From NCBI GenBank assembly GCA_024138025.1, contig JAMXBD010001259.1:1-64000 (forward strand): a DNA stretch of 64,000 nt. Direction: 5' to 3'. Origin of the DNA: Combretum micranthum. Taxonomy: Eukaryota > Streptophyta > Magnoliopsida > Myrtales > Combretaceae. Shown here one piece after another: positions 34,814 to 46,859 of this stretch. Below the pieces are notes generated by a model. It was not told where the DNA came from. It searched no databases and saw only the letters and a list, made by a program, of their open reading frames with translations. The position numbers and the translations under genes are program-made. How positions within the stretch are numbered: position 1 is the stretch's first letter; each line of letters opens with the position of its first letter.

Positions 34814-36429
34814 TTATACTTCCTTCATTATCCTTTGTATCTTCTCATCATAGCGTTGAGCTTCTTTGGTTCTTTCCACGAAAGTTGGTTCCAACACTAT
34901 ATTAGCTATCTCCACTTCTATACTTTGTTCCGTAAATTCAATGCTTAACTTCTCAAATTCTCTTATCAACTCCTTCTGATTCGTAAGCAAAGCAGCAACT
35001 TCTCCATGACTCTTATGGCTTAAAGCATCTGCAACAATGTTTACTCTTCCATGACAATAATTGATTCTAAGATATAGTCTTTGATTAACTCTAACCATCT
35101 CCTTTGCCTCATGTTCAATTCCCTTTGAGTGAATAGATACTTCAGACTTTTGTGATTCGTATAAATCTCACATCTGTTCCTGTAGAGATAGTGTCTCCAT
35201 AGCTTAAGGGAAAACAAGACGGGAGCTAACTTCATGTGGGGTAATTCCATTCATGCGGCCTTAGCTGTCATGAAGCATAAGCGATCACCTTTCCTTCTTG
35301 CATTAGTATACATTTGAGACCATTTCTTGATCCGTCATTATGCACTGTATAAAGCTTCTTTGGATCTGGCAAGACTAAGATTGGGGCAGACACTAAGCGT
35401 TGCTTTAACTCCTGGAAACTTTGCTCTTATTTCTCATTCCATATAAACTTCTCATCTTTTTGGGTTAACTGAGTTAGTGGCCTAGTAATCTTTGAAAAGT
35501 CTTGTACAAATTTCCTATAATAACCGACTAATCCAAGAAAACTTCTAACTTCAATTACTGTCCTAGGTTGTTTCCATTCCATTACTGCTTTGATCTTTTT
35601 GGGTTTATCGAGGTTCCACTTTCCGATATACATGTCCTAAGAATGATATCCGATCTATCCAAAGTCACACTTAGACAACTTGGCATATAACTTATGTTCC
35701 CTTAAGGTCTGTAATGCCATCCTTAAGTGTTCTTCGTGTTGATCCTTTATCTTAGAATAAACCAAGATATCATCAATGAAGACAATTATATACTTATCCA
35801 ACAGAGGTTTATAACTCGGTTCATCAAATCCATGAAGCAGCTGGTGCATTGGTCATCCAAAAGCATTACTAAAATTCATAGTTCCATACGAGTACGAAAA
35901 GCAGTATTCTAAACACTTCTGGTTTGATCCTCAATTGGTGATATCTTGACCTTAGATCGATCCGAGAGTACACGCTCACTCCTTGTAGTTGGTTAAAGAG
36001 ATCATCAATCATAGGGAGTGGGTACTTATTCTTGATTATGATTTTGTTCAACTCCCGATAGTCAATGCATAATCTTAAGGATCCATCCTTTTTCTTCACA
36101 AATAGGACTGGTATACCCCATGGTGACACACTTGGTCTTATAAAACATTGATCCAAAAGCTTTTGCAACTGTTTCTTTAGCTCCTTTAGCTCTACTAGGT
36201 GCATACGATATGATGCCTTAGAAATTGGTTCCGTATTGGCCATCAACTCGTTCTTGAAATCGATCTCCCTTTTTGGAGGTAATCCAGGCAACTCATCTGG
36301 AAAAACATATAAAAATTCATTGACAATCGAAATATTCTTTAAAATAGGCTTCTCTTTTTCCTCTTCCATGTCATCTACATAGCTATCCATTTCTTTCAGA
36401 ATTTCCTCCATCAGTTCGAACGAATACAA
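34814..36429 (-). pseudogene. Reverse transcriptase and RNaseH, decayed
   Basis: Five open pieces cover RT and RNaseH in order. The first (36429-35869) holds the RT start, with [19 protein letters not shown] and [14 protein letters not shown]. The second (35849-35655) keeps the catalytic FIDDILVYSK. The third (35633-35427) has [20 protein letters not shown]. The fourth (35250-35041) is RNaseH with YTNHKSLKYLFTQRELNMR, where the usual catalytic Asp of TDHKS is Asn. The fifth (35098-34814) has the NIVADALS end. Each junction is a frameshift or stop, so no enzyme can be made. Confidence 0.85.
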
Positions 36430-36911
36430 TTCCTCTTTTCTTGAGATCGTGGATTCTCCAATGAATGCTATTTTCTTCCTTCTTGGTCTATAAATTCCAC
36501 GCTTTTACTGCGACAATCTATTGTGGCTTTAACAAGAGATGACTAACTCATGCCAAAGATTTCTTCGTATTTTTCGTCTCCATCACTATGAAATCACAAG
36601 TGGATGGATGTCATTGTATCCTTATTAGATAACCTTTCAACACGTCTTGGGTTACAATAACACTTCGTAGGGGTTTTAATCTTAAAGCTGGAGGTTGTTG
36701 TGGTTATTGGCAATCCAACCTTCTAGCTAACTAGGTGTAACATAAGAGTGAGTTGCTCGAGAGTCAAAAAGAGCAATAGCATTTTGACATCTTAATTGTA
36801 CTCTTCTTGCGTACTTAACATGGGGGTTACTACTTCTATTCGCATATCTATTTATTCATAAATCTTAAAACTTCTGTATTACAAGAACAAAAGGATAAAC
36901 AACAGAAAGGT
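36430..36911 (-). pseudogene. Protease region, heavily decayed
   Basis: This stretch lies between the zinc-knuckle piece and the RT, where the aspartic protease belongs. A worn ALFDSRATHSYV-like stretch near 36735-36770 corresponds to the usual DTGATHSF active site; the DTG is not kept. No long frame remains. Confidence 0.55.
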
Positions 36912-38263
36912 TCAAGGCTTACTGGTCACCAAGTCACAGTTGTAGCCTTCTCCGTAATCTAAGGCAGCCAAATCTGTTTCTTCTTCATCCATCTCCTCAT
37001 TCATCAATTGTCCTTCCATGTTGTACACTTTGAATCCCGAAGCAATAGATCCCGTCTTGCTTCTGCTGCTACTTCCATTTCCAGTCCTTATAGGAATAGC
37101 TCCTCCATAAGATCTTATCAAAACATTCCTTCTTTGTGGACATTCATTGGCGAAATGTCCCACTTGCTTGCAAACATAGCAAGTATGGTTTGCCTTCTTC
37201 GGACATTTAGGCATCTTATGGTTAGCATCTCCATAGTAGAAACACTTTCTAGACAACTGTGGGCATTTCTTAGGGTATTGTGCTCTGTTGCATTTTCAGC
37301 AATTGACGGTCTTAGGTATGAGCTTCCCACTATTGATATTACTCCTATAGTTGTTGGAGAACATGAATCTCTTTTGTGGGGGTGTGGAACTGGATCCACC
37401 ATGAAACCTTCTCCCAAAGATCGGGGCTTTTCTTTCCTCTGTCTTTCCCTTCCTTTTCTTAGCTCCTTCCACAACTCTAGCTCTTTTTACCAATTCCCGG
37501 TAGTTCCTGATGTCAAATTCTTCCAGCTTCACTCTCAGGTCTTCATCCAATCCACTCATAAAGACTTATCTTTTCAGCTTCTCGCTATACTTGTAGGAGT
37601 CGGGAGCATATTGTAGTAGTCTACTAAACTCTATCTCATACTACTCAATGGTCCTTCCTTTCTGAGCAATATGTAGGAAATTTGCACTATACTTCACTTA
37701 CAGGCTTCTCAGGAAATAATTTTCCAAAAACTCATAGCTGAACATTTCCCATGTGATTGAGGTCACAATTCCCTTCTCTTTTATTCCCACCATACTCTAG
37801 CATTTAGGTGAAGCATGTATGTCCCATATTTGACTTATAGGTGATGTGGGACCTCAAATGCATCAAAAGACCTCTCAATCTGAGCAAGCCAGTCTTCAGC
37901 TACATCTGGCTTACCGAAAGCTCCTTCAAAATAACGATTGCTTCCGATAAACTCAGGCAACGAGCACTTATATGGTCTTAGCAGTAGGGGTGGAGGTAGA
38001 GGTGTGGTTTGGGAGTGCATCCTCCTATGTGCCAATGCTTCAATTGATGCTTGTTGTTGTGGTGGAGTAGGTATCGGCGTTGGTGCTGGTACAGGCTTAG
38101 GTGCGGGTGCGGGTACAGGTGCGGGTATATTCTGCCTAATCGCTTCCAGCACTTGGGCTAGATGTCCTAACATAGCATGTAAATCTACTTGGGGTGCAGT
38201 AGCTGCTTGTGCAGGAGGTTTCTCCAGTTCTACTTCTGGCTGGTTGGAAGCACTTTGTTCCAT
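36912..38263 (-). pseudogene. Gag of the decayed chromovirus
   Basis: The N-terminal piece (38263-37835, 142 residues) opens with MEQSASNQPEVE and has a Pro-Ala repeat (PAPVPAPAPKPVPAPTPIP) followed by the capsid start LPEFIGSNRYFEG and DWLAQIERSFDAFEVPHH. The middle (37834-37560) is frameshifted. The next piece (37559-37296) holds SGLDEDLRVKLEEFDIRNY and a basic linker, and the last (37256-36912) two zinc knuckles, CFYYGDANHKMPKC and CYVCKQVGHFANEC. Gag would package the element RNA. The Gag N-terminus has no Gln-rich run, unlike the young element, so they are different families. Confidence 0.85.
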
Positions 38264-38702
38264 CCTGCATCCTCTTCTTCCTTGGCTGTTTTGAATTTTA
38301 CTAAGTTAGGTTGAATATTCTCTTTGATATCTTAGTTAAGTTTTTGATGGAAATTTGCAAAAATTATGAAATATTACTTGCAAGAAAAATAACCATCAAA
38401 ATAAGGAACAAAATTTAAATCAAGGTAACTTTGAAATCATAAATAAAGCATAACTTCATTAAAAGATTAAAACAGCAAGTACAAGACCCTTACATTAAAA
38501 AATAACAACAACAAACACATAGAGAAACAACAAGAACACCTTTACCGAAAGCACTAAAGATAAACTAGAACCATCGTCCTAGTCCTTAATTACAAAATTT
38601 TGGTTGGACTAAAGGGATATGCTTGGTTTCTCCTTAGCCTTCCTTCCTTTTTCCTTTCTCTCTTTCTCACGGTGCATCTTTAGGGTTCCCACTGGACGAT
38701 CC

Positions 38703-38903
38703 TTAGTTTCTTTTCCTCATAAATTGCTGAAAATACCTTATTCTTTTTCTTGCTGCTTCTCTTGACTTCTCGTATATGTCAGCCAATTCGGCTTCTGCCA
38801 GTTCTAGTACTATATCATGAATTGCTCTCCAAGCAACATTCCTCATATCTTCTTCATTGGCATTCTCATTCATAGTTGGTGATGCACCATCCATATCCAT
38901 CAT
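38703..38903 (-). CDS. Small open frame in the leader of the decayed chromovirus, unknown
   Basis: I do not recognise this 66-residue frame. It lies upstream of Gag, between the expected 5' LTR position and the Gag ATG, in the same orientation. The protein is acidic at the N-terminus and then forms what looks like a charged amphipathic helix (ELAEAELADIYEKSREAARK) ending in a basic stretch (RIRYFQQFMRKRN). The open frame may extend further upstream, toward 39007, as GEANPMMDMDG follows an in-frame stretch. It has survived without stops while the neighbouring gag and pol are full of them, but it is short and this could be chance. Confidence 0.35.
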   Translation of the reverse strand: MMDMDGASPTMNENANEEDMRNVAWRAIHDIVLELAEAELADIYEKSREAARKRIRYFQQFMRKRN

Positions 38904-39007
38904 TGGATTTGCTTCCCCCTCTCTCTGGGCTCATCGTTCTTCCAGGTAGCAGATGATTCCAGCGGGGTCTTCATCATTCCAAAGTTCTCCTTCTCCTGGA
39001 ATGGCAT

Positions 39008-42000
39008 TGTAAACCCCTAAAGTTTTGCGATCGGTTTAGCTTAAACCATAATTGGAAAGTCAACCAGAAACCCTAAAGTCAACAAAACCCTAGTTAGACA
39101 AAATGGTTTAAGTCTGGCAATCCCGTATAAGCAACCTTGAGAAAGTAAGTAAGAGTTTAGTATGTAGAATAGTTCGTAATTACAAAAGGAAGCTTTAAAA
39201 AAATCAGATTAGTAAAACTACAAATCGTTTTGAACCCGAACAGATATAATTCTTGAAAAACGTGTGCCGAGCTTGGAATAGTAAAAATATTCCGGATATA
39301 CCGTTAGACTCGTAAAAATGTAAGGTTTTCAAAAATATCAGTTTTATAATTTTTCGGTAAGTAAAAATAACAAATATCGCAATTATACATGTATTTTCTT
39401 ACTATCGGTGCTTTATTAGTCATATCTACCTTACATTACGCTATTCATTACTATTCTACACTATTCTTTTATCTCTACTTTTTCTAACACCTACTCTTAC
39501 AACACCATAGTCTATCACCTTTACTTTTTACCTTTCCCACAACTTTATTTCACATCTACCTTACTTATTATTTCATTTAATCAACAAAAATACAAAATAA
39601 AAACTCTCTCTTCCCTCTCATTACTCATGGCCGGCACATACACTCTCTCTCTCCCACTCAATTTCTTTCAATTTTCCTTTATTTAAATCACACAAAAATT
39701 CACTCTTCATTTCCTATAAATACCGCCCTCTTCTTTCACTTCTTTCACATAATTACTACCCACAAATTTCTCTACCAAATCTCTCTCAAATTTTCTCTCA
39801 ACACTCTCTCCAAATACTCTCTCAAAATAATCTCAAACCACCTTCTACATACACAAAACCTATTACCACATAATACTACAAAAACCTTCTTTAGGTAAAC
39901 TTTTCTTTACATATTCTTTTTCTCATGTCATATAACTTTACATAACCAAGGTGTGAGTTTCCAAAAACTAAATGTTATGGAAGCTACACTATGTTCATGC
40001 ATTGTTCTTGTTCATGAATATCTATTTATGTTTATGTTGTTATTTTATATTGTTCATATTATTATTGTTATTATATCTAACTAAGTATTATTACATATCT
40101 ACATATATATTCTTTAGATGATATAAGCTCACTTGCAATTTATTTATTTTCATGCAAAGTAATTTATTTATTTATGTCATTGTAATTTATTTATTTCTTG
40201 TTGTTTTAAGACTAGTCTCTAGTCTTAGACTTGTCCTCATCAAGTCAAAACAATTTTTCATTCTTTTATTTTATTTCTTTCTTTTGGGACTAGTTTACTC
40301 TTAGTCTTGGGAGCCTTGAAGAAGCCTAGACTCCCAATACTTGACTTTATTTATTATTTATGTTATTTTTGCTTGTTATTATTTCTCATAATCATACCCA
40401 TTAAGATTGTTGTCCAAATTTTCAAAGCTCCAATCATACTTGATAAAAAGGAGATTTTATCACCTAAGAATAGTTTTACATGAAATATAAAATCTATGAT
40501 TTAACAAAAGTAAAGTTATTCTTTTCAAAGTTTTAAGAAGAACTCACTACGATTTTAAAATCTACTTTCGTTTTGAAAAGCTTTTTATATTACTTTGTTT
40601 TCTTAAAAAGAAGATGACTTTAGTACTAAAATATTTTCATAAAAAGGGAAACTCCTTAAAATGAATAGGAAAATTTTTCAAAACCAAGATTTTTCAAATA
40701 AATAGTCAAAGAAAACAAATAGAAAAAGTAGCACTAATATTGAGAATTTAGAAAAGAACAAAATTTATTTTATCAAAAAGTCATTTAGAAAAATAGTAAG
40801 ATAAAAATAAAGTAATTATTTGAAAACAAAGGAATCAAAATATTCATTTTAAAGGATTTAAAAAATGATTTTTTTGTAAACTATAGTTTTCTAACTTTTA
40901 ATTAACATTGTTTTTAGAAACATAGTTGGACAACAAATACTTGAGCATCAGTAAAATATGAGCTAAGTATCTATGAAAAAGGAATTTTTCAACTATATAG
41001 ATAATGTTATGTAATGCTTTTTCCAAAATATAGTTATAAAGTTCTTTTACTCTCATTTTCAAAATAAAATAAATTTATTTATTAAATCTTAAAGTTGATA
41101 ATTCTTTGTTATACAAGTTTTTCTTAAAAATTTATATAAAAGAACTCATACTAACGCTCTAACAAATACTAAGAACTAGACAAATTTCTAAGTCAAAATA
41201 AAATCAACTCACTAGTTAAGAAAACACTTAGAAGAGCAATATCATTAAACAACCTAAAGTAACAAGTTTTCAAAAATATAAAAGCTTATTTTTTGTAAAG
41301 TCTATGAAGTAGGAATGGTAGTTAAGATATAGAAAGTACTCATATGAAATAAACTAAAAATCTTAGTTTTCATTTGAACAACTTACAAAGGAAACTTGTA
41401 GATTCCAATCTTTAAATTTCTAAAGGAGATTGTTTGGATAACAACACTTGAACCATGCATGTAATGTGATTTTATATGTGTACAAAAAAGAAATTTTCAA
41501 CTATATAAATATTTATATGCTTGCCATGGAATTTTATGTTGATAAAAAGTTTGGAAAATTATGTTTTAAGGGCTAGAATTTCGTGTCGGTTTTGTACTGA
41601 ACCTTTTTATAATCCAAATGACCTTTCATGATAAAAATAACCTTAGAAATAGATAGATATTTTCGATTAAGTAGAAAACGAATAATATACAAAATTCTGA
41701 ATTAAAATGAGCAAGTTATGGCCATTTTAAGTTGTAATTTATTGAGGTTCGAATTTTAACAAACATAATAAAATAGAATTATAAAAGTTAAGTAAAGCTT
41801 TGATGTAATACTCATTTTGGGCATTTCTTTTGTCTAGGTGATGAGGACGAAGCTCTTCTCTTTCCCAAGGATTACTTTCGACTGATAGAAAGCGCCATGG
41901 CCAAGTGAGTTTTCTTTTACATTTTATATATTCGTGCATGTGCTTGTAAAGTATAGCACTAGATCTTAAGAAAAGATAAAAATTGATATTGCATGGGGTT

Positions 42001-42919
42001 ATCATGGGAATTATGTATGTGATTCATTATATGTGATCAATAAATGATAAACATATTGGAAATTCCTTATAACTAAATTGATCATACGTATCACTTAGAA
42101 TGTCATATTCGCATTTTGCTATTACTCTTCAACGTGGGACCGGAAAGATAAGCTATCTTGCCACATCTCGAGGAATTAGGGCGTTCGTGGAATATAGCCT
42201 CATCGTGTAGCCAAGCTAGATCGATCATTTTGGGTAAGGAAATCCCAAGGACCAATAGTACGATTGTTTAGAACCCCAAGACGTGCGTTCAAAGGTTGTT
42301 GGACCCATTGGTCATTGGACCTACTCAAAGCATTTACTAACATCGAATGGAAGGCATAAATCCATTCTACATACGAATCCGGATAGTCGTATGCATTTGT
42401 TTGATCATATGGTTGTTGCATTTCATATGCTTGCTAATTGACTTGTTTGATTGTTTTGCATAAGGAATATCTCACTATGCTCGTAATGCTTACCACCCCA
42501 ATAGATTTTTAATGTTGCAGGATCATTGTTTTTGTACCCAAGACCACCTTATCCATCCAAGTGGGACTTATGCTTTTGGGAAGCTTTTGAGGGAATTCTA
42601 TTCGAAGACTTTAGAGTTGATTTCCTTTAAAAACTTTTGGTTATAGTTATCTATTTTAAGTAATACTATGATATTTTGAAGAATTATTGGGGGAATGCCC
42701 CTATGATATTATAAGACTATTGACCTTTAAGTTATGAAAATAAATGTTTAAGTATTTTTCTTGATTGCCAATTGTTTTTACTAGCTTGACTGACACATCC
42801 CACTAACGTGTCTTATTGAGTACGTCTTGGATATGGCATTGAAAAGGAAAGTCATTCCTAAGCTCTATTTATCGTATGTGATGGACTATCACATTTAGGG
42901 TACTCTTTGGGGCGTGGTA
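39008..42919 (+). repeat. LTR in inverted orientation at the 5' side of the decayed element
   Basis: It starts TGTAAACCCCTAAAG at 39008 and ends GGGGCGTGGTA at 42919, 3.9 kb. Landmarks match the split LTR read in reverse: GGCCGGCACATACACTCTC near 39629 (the GGCCGG spot), GACTTGTCCTCATCAAGTC near 40230, CAAGTTATGGCC near 41710 and GATGAGGACGAAGC near 41838. A normal 5' LTR of the minus-strand element would run the other way. No five-base duplication is visible (GGCAT before, TATTT after). Confidence 0.8.
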
Positions 42920-43100
42920 TATTTAACCTTAAATCTTAATTTTCTTATGGAGTATTAAAAATCACCTTGGTGTTTCCTTAATTAAAATAAGTCTTGAAGG
43001 ATTTAGAGGATCCCAAAGGGATTCTACAAGGATTTTCATGGGTGCTTAATATTAAACCAGAGGGTACAAGTTGGACTTTCAAAAGATGATGGGATAATAT

Positions 43101-43386
43101 AAAAAATGGTACATGAACTTTCGCAAAAAGTTCAATTAGATACTTAAAGTTTAATTTTGAACAATTTGGCACCTAATGCAAGTTTTTGCATACATTTTTC
43201 CTACCTGAAGTTTGGTTTTGAGCAATTTGGTACTTGAAGCAAGTTTTTGCATACGTTTTCCCTACCCAAAGCAAGTTCAATCAAGTAGGAAAAATGTATA
43301 TGAAAATATGCTCTAGGTACCAAATTGTTTAAAATCAAACTAAATACCTAATTGAACTTTTTGTGAAAGTTTAGGCACCATTTTTA
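43101..43386. mobile_element. Foldback (MITE-like) element
   Basis: The left arm (from AAAAAATGGTACATGAAC, CGCAAAAAGTTCAATTAGAT onward) and the right arm read in reverse (AAAAATGGTGCCTAAAC, CACAAAAAGTTCAATTAGGT) are inverted repeats of about 100 bases. The middle has a further direct copy of an arm segment (TTTTGAGCAATTTGGTAC versus TTTTGAACAATTTGGCAC). No coding frame. The flanking duplication is not clear, so the superfamily (Mutator-like by look) is a guess. Confidence 0.75.
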
Positions 43387-43410
43387 ACGTTAACCCCATT
43401 AATGATACAT

Positions 43411-43761
43411 TTAAGTCACACTTAAATTTGAGGTATTAATATTTCGAGTGGTTAAAAAAAGGTGTCAACATTTGGAAATGTGGGTTAATTAAAGTATCTA
43501 TAATGGCCAATTAGTAACACTATTTATCATCATTAGGAAAACATCGTTAAGTGCCACGTTAACGATGCCATGGACAATTTAAAATTTTAAAAACAAAAAA
43601 ACTTAGAACTTCATCTTTTTCCTCATGGATACCTCCATTCTCTCCAAGATAACACGTTCTCTTGAATTTTTATCTCTCTCAAATTGAGCTCAAGACCATA
43701 GCTTCATCGTACCACTTACTCATGAATGTTTTAAACACCCACCCAACACACCCACCCCCCC

Positions 43762-43804
<43 letters not shown>

Positions 43805-44739
43805 ACCCCTCTTTGGCTCAGCATAAACCACTCACTAACCCCTCTTCCTTAACCTAAGTCTATTGAAACCTTCCTCCTTCACACTAGATACATACTCCAA
43901 ACATCGAATAAGTTAAGTAGGCACCAAACATTCATAAACCCAACTCACATCATCTTTCTAAATCCAACACAGATGAAAATTTCCCTTCTTTGATTCAATG
44001 CTAATAACTTTTTAACAAATAAAAAAAATTAGCAAGCCTAAAACCACCACCACATCAACTTAGGACTCTCAATGAACACATCACCTAAATCATTATATCC
44101 CTTCACCTTACTTTACCAAATCGTAAGACCCAACCCTAGCAAGCTCAGCTACCGTTCTTCTCCATATAGCACATTCATCAACTACCACACTTGTACCTAG
44201 AACACACAAAGCCAAATCGATAGCTTAAGGTTGACTTGTCACCTCTCACCATCTCTAAACCAAGAATTGATTCGACATCAAACCTTACGAGATATCTACG
44301 ATGACTTCCATACTGCACCAAGACTTCATCATTAGAAACAAACCCATATCAACTCAATCACATCTCTACAATGCTTTCCAAGCTCTAACTAACCATTTCT
44401 AAATTATATGTTCTGTTTTTCTGTTCATTTTTGTATTTTTTATGCATGGCTTGAAGGTGAAAATGGTGAAAGTGGCTAGTCAAAGTTCGAAAAGCACTAA
44501 TAAATCTTTGTTTTCCTTTTTTTTTTTCCTTTTCTTTTTATTCTAGATTTCCAATTATTATTGTATTTAACCTTTCTACATTATTGCCAATGTGACACTT
44601 AGCAATGCTTTTCTAATGGTGTTAAATAGGATTATTAACTATCCATTAAAAATTCCTAAAATGACCGATTTCCTCAAATATTGATACCTCTTTTAAATCA
44701 CTTGAAACGTTAACATTTTAAATGAACTTAGCCCTAAAT
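43411..44739. mobile_element. Candidate Mutator-like element with ~160-bp inverted ends
   Basis: The left end starts TTAAGTCACACTTAAATTTG. The right end, read on the minus strand, starts TTTAGGGCTAAGTTCATTT. Inside, matching blocks follow in the same order on both: TTTCGAGTG with TTTCAAGTG, AGGTGTCAACATTTG with AGGTATCAATATTTG, CACTATTTATCATCATTAGG with CCTATTTAACACCATTAG, and TTAAGTGCCACGTTAACG with CTAAGTGTCACATTGGCA. Long TIRs point to a Mutator-like element. No transposase is seen in the ~1 kb middle, which is C-rich and may be captured host sequence. A nine-base duplication was not found. Confidence 0.65.
43763..43804. repeat. 42-base poly-C run
   Basis: An uninterrupted C run of 42 bases sits inside a longer C/A-rich tract (about 43745-43809). 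It lies within the long-TIR element. On the other strand it is poly-G and can form quadruplexes. Its length in the assembly should not be trusted. Confidence 0.95.
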
Positions 44740-46859
44740 TTTATGAATTCCCATGTTTTACCCAATATATTTGTGTCTTTATGCATGTGTTATTTGTGTT
44801 TTTATAGGACCTTATTGCACAATAGCTGGCATCTAGATACTAGATGATGGCGACTGAATGCTAGGCAATAGCAATCAAATGCTAGTCTAATTAGAAGGAC
44901 TAATCATGTAACTATACATTGCATCCGAATGCTAGAGCTGACACACATGATTATAATGCTTTTGAACATGTGCTTCTTGGTTAGGGCTCAGACACTAGGG
45001 AATGTCGTTTAGTCGATAGAAATATTTTGTGGAGGTAAGTGTGGACAACATGGATATCAAGGGAAGATGATATGAGTTTTATATATGGGGTTTGGACGAT
45101 AATGGATGATGTTCAGATGATAAGAGATAGAAAACTAGTTGTTGAAATATTTAATGCAAGGGCATCCTAGGAGAAAGGTAATGACTATTAAAATTGAAGG
45201 TCCTATAAATTAGGGTTAGATGATGGATTTTGTAAAGTTATGTGAGCTTAAAAAGTTGATGAACTAAGTAACACATAAGTAGTGGCAATCTATTACTAAT
45301 TTTGATTTTTTCAAAACTTTATGCCTAAAACATGCAAAGTAACAATGATAAAGTACAATAAATAAAAAGTGTGGGTTATAGAAGATTGTACCAGGATTTA
45401 ACATAGAGTTCGGTTAATCCCTTAGTCTCAAGAGTCTACACAATGCCTCACTCAAGGAAAACTTTACACACTTTTTCACACAAACATATCGCTCCAAAGG
45501 AGCTACATCATAACATAAACAACAACATACTTGAATTATGTCTTTACAACAAACTTAATAACACTGTAGGCATAACTCAAGATTCTACTAAATAATCATT
45601 CACAAACTTTAATATAGTGCTTTTACTAGAGATTGCAAATTCTATAGTTAAAAACACTATACTTTTGCCTCACTTCACTAAATAGCACAAAATACAAATC
45701 ACACTTTGAGAGAGTGTTTACAAGAATTAATTCCAATTTAAGTTTCATAAACACTGTCTGACCACCTAAAGATTTGTATTTATAAGCCCTCCAAAACTTC
45801 TAGCTGTTGCGCCCAAAAACACCACAAACAGTTGAACATAAAATACTACAACAACTAGTTGAAAAACATAACAGGTCCAGAATTTTGTCAATAGGTCTGG
45901 ACTTTTTGCAACTGGTCTAAGCCTTTTGTTTACAGTTATGGACTTCTTGGAGTGTTTTGCATGACCTGAGCATTCTATGTTCCAAAAGGTTCGGACCTTT
46001 TTCAATAGGTTTGAACCTATTGATATAGCTCAACATTGTTTCGTATTTTGGAAATATCTTTCTCATCTAGTCTTTGATTGAGTTGATTCAAGATACTATG
46101 GAAAGTTTAGAGAAAGCTCTACAACTTTTATAGTTTGAGATCTAAGAAATTCTAAAGAAATCAAGGCTTAAAACATTCTTATATCAAACTACATCATATA
46201 AGCACAAACAAAAACACATAAATTGCACATAAAGGCTTAACATATTACAGACGTAAATTGGTTATAAATTGTAACTTTACTATGTCTTTTTGAGAAATTT
46301 GTGTAATGTATGAACCTCCAATTCATTAAAAGTGACATTTAATCTTCTTGTCCCACTCTCTTAATTATGTCTCATATATTATTTAAGATTTCATTTAGAG
46401 AGAGAATGAGTGGTGCTATTGAAAATTAAGTTGGAAAAGACTTGTAAGAAACTACTCAAATATTTGTAGTATGTGTTTTAGTGTGAAAGTTGTAAGTGTA
46501 TGACGTATGCCTTGTGAGTGGTTGTGTTATTTGAAAAGGCACAACTCTTGTTTTGATTGTGTAAGTGTGTTCTTATGTAATTTTATGGGTCCTTGGGAGA
46601 AATTTATTTAACTTTAATAATGTGGTTTATGAAGACCACCTTTGGGAGGTAATTGCATAATCATAAAGAGTAAAATGCAAGTCAAACTCTATGCTAAAAT
46701 CCAAGGTTATTTTCTCTTTTCCTTACCTCTTTACTTATTGCACTTATATTGTTAAGTTTTTTAAGTTTCATTATTTAAGCATTAGTTTTGTAAATTAAAT
46801 ACAAATGTGTAAAACTCAATCCGCCTCCACTTTTGAGTTTTACCCTTGGTGTATAATTG
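44740..46859. other. Repeat-like AT-rich stretch, nothing identified
   Basis: No gene is supported; the only open frames are short (for example 45766-46005). A T-run lies near 44519-44528. Text such as GGATTTAACATAGAGTTCGG near 45393 looks like a retroelement relic but I cannot place it. Confidence 0.45.

Larger units (their letters stand above)
26606..39007 (-). mobile_element. Second, decayed Tekay-like chromovirus (minus strand)
   Basis: The 3' LTR spans 26606-33403 and is split by a solo LTR. The polypurine tract is read at 33404-33420 and the internal region covers 33404-39007 with gag, protease, RT, RNaseH and integrase in the right order but many stops and frameshifts. It was inserted into the plus-strand gag relic (five bases before the left end: CTCCT, 26601-26605). 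The normal 5' LTR and PBS are not found. At 39008 an LTR of the same family begins in the opposite orientation instead. Confidence 0.8.

Noticed and set aside
37008..37616. 202-codon plus-strand open frame
   Set aside because: Antisense of the gag zinc-knuckle region, which is clearly the coding strand.
37938..38294. Plus-strand Gly/Ala-rich open frame
   Set aside because: It is the antisense shadow of the Pro/Ala repeat of gag on the minus strand.
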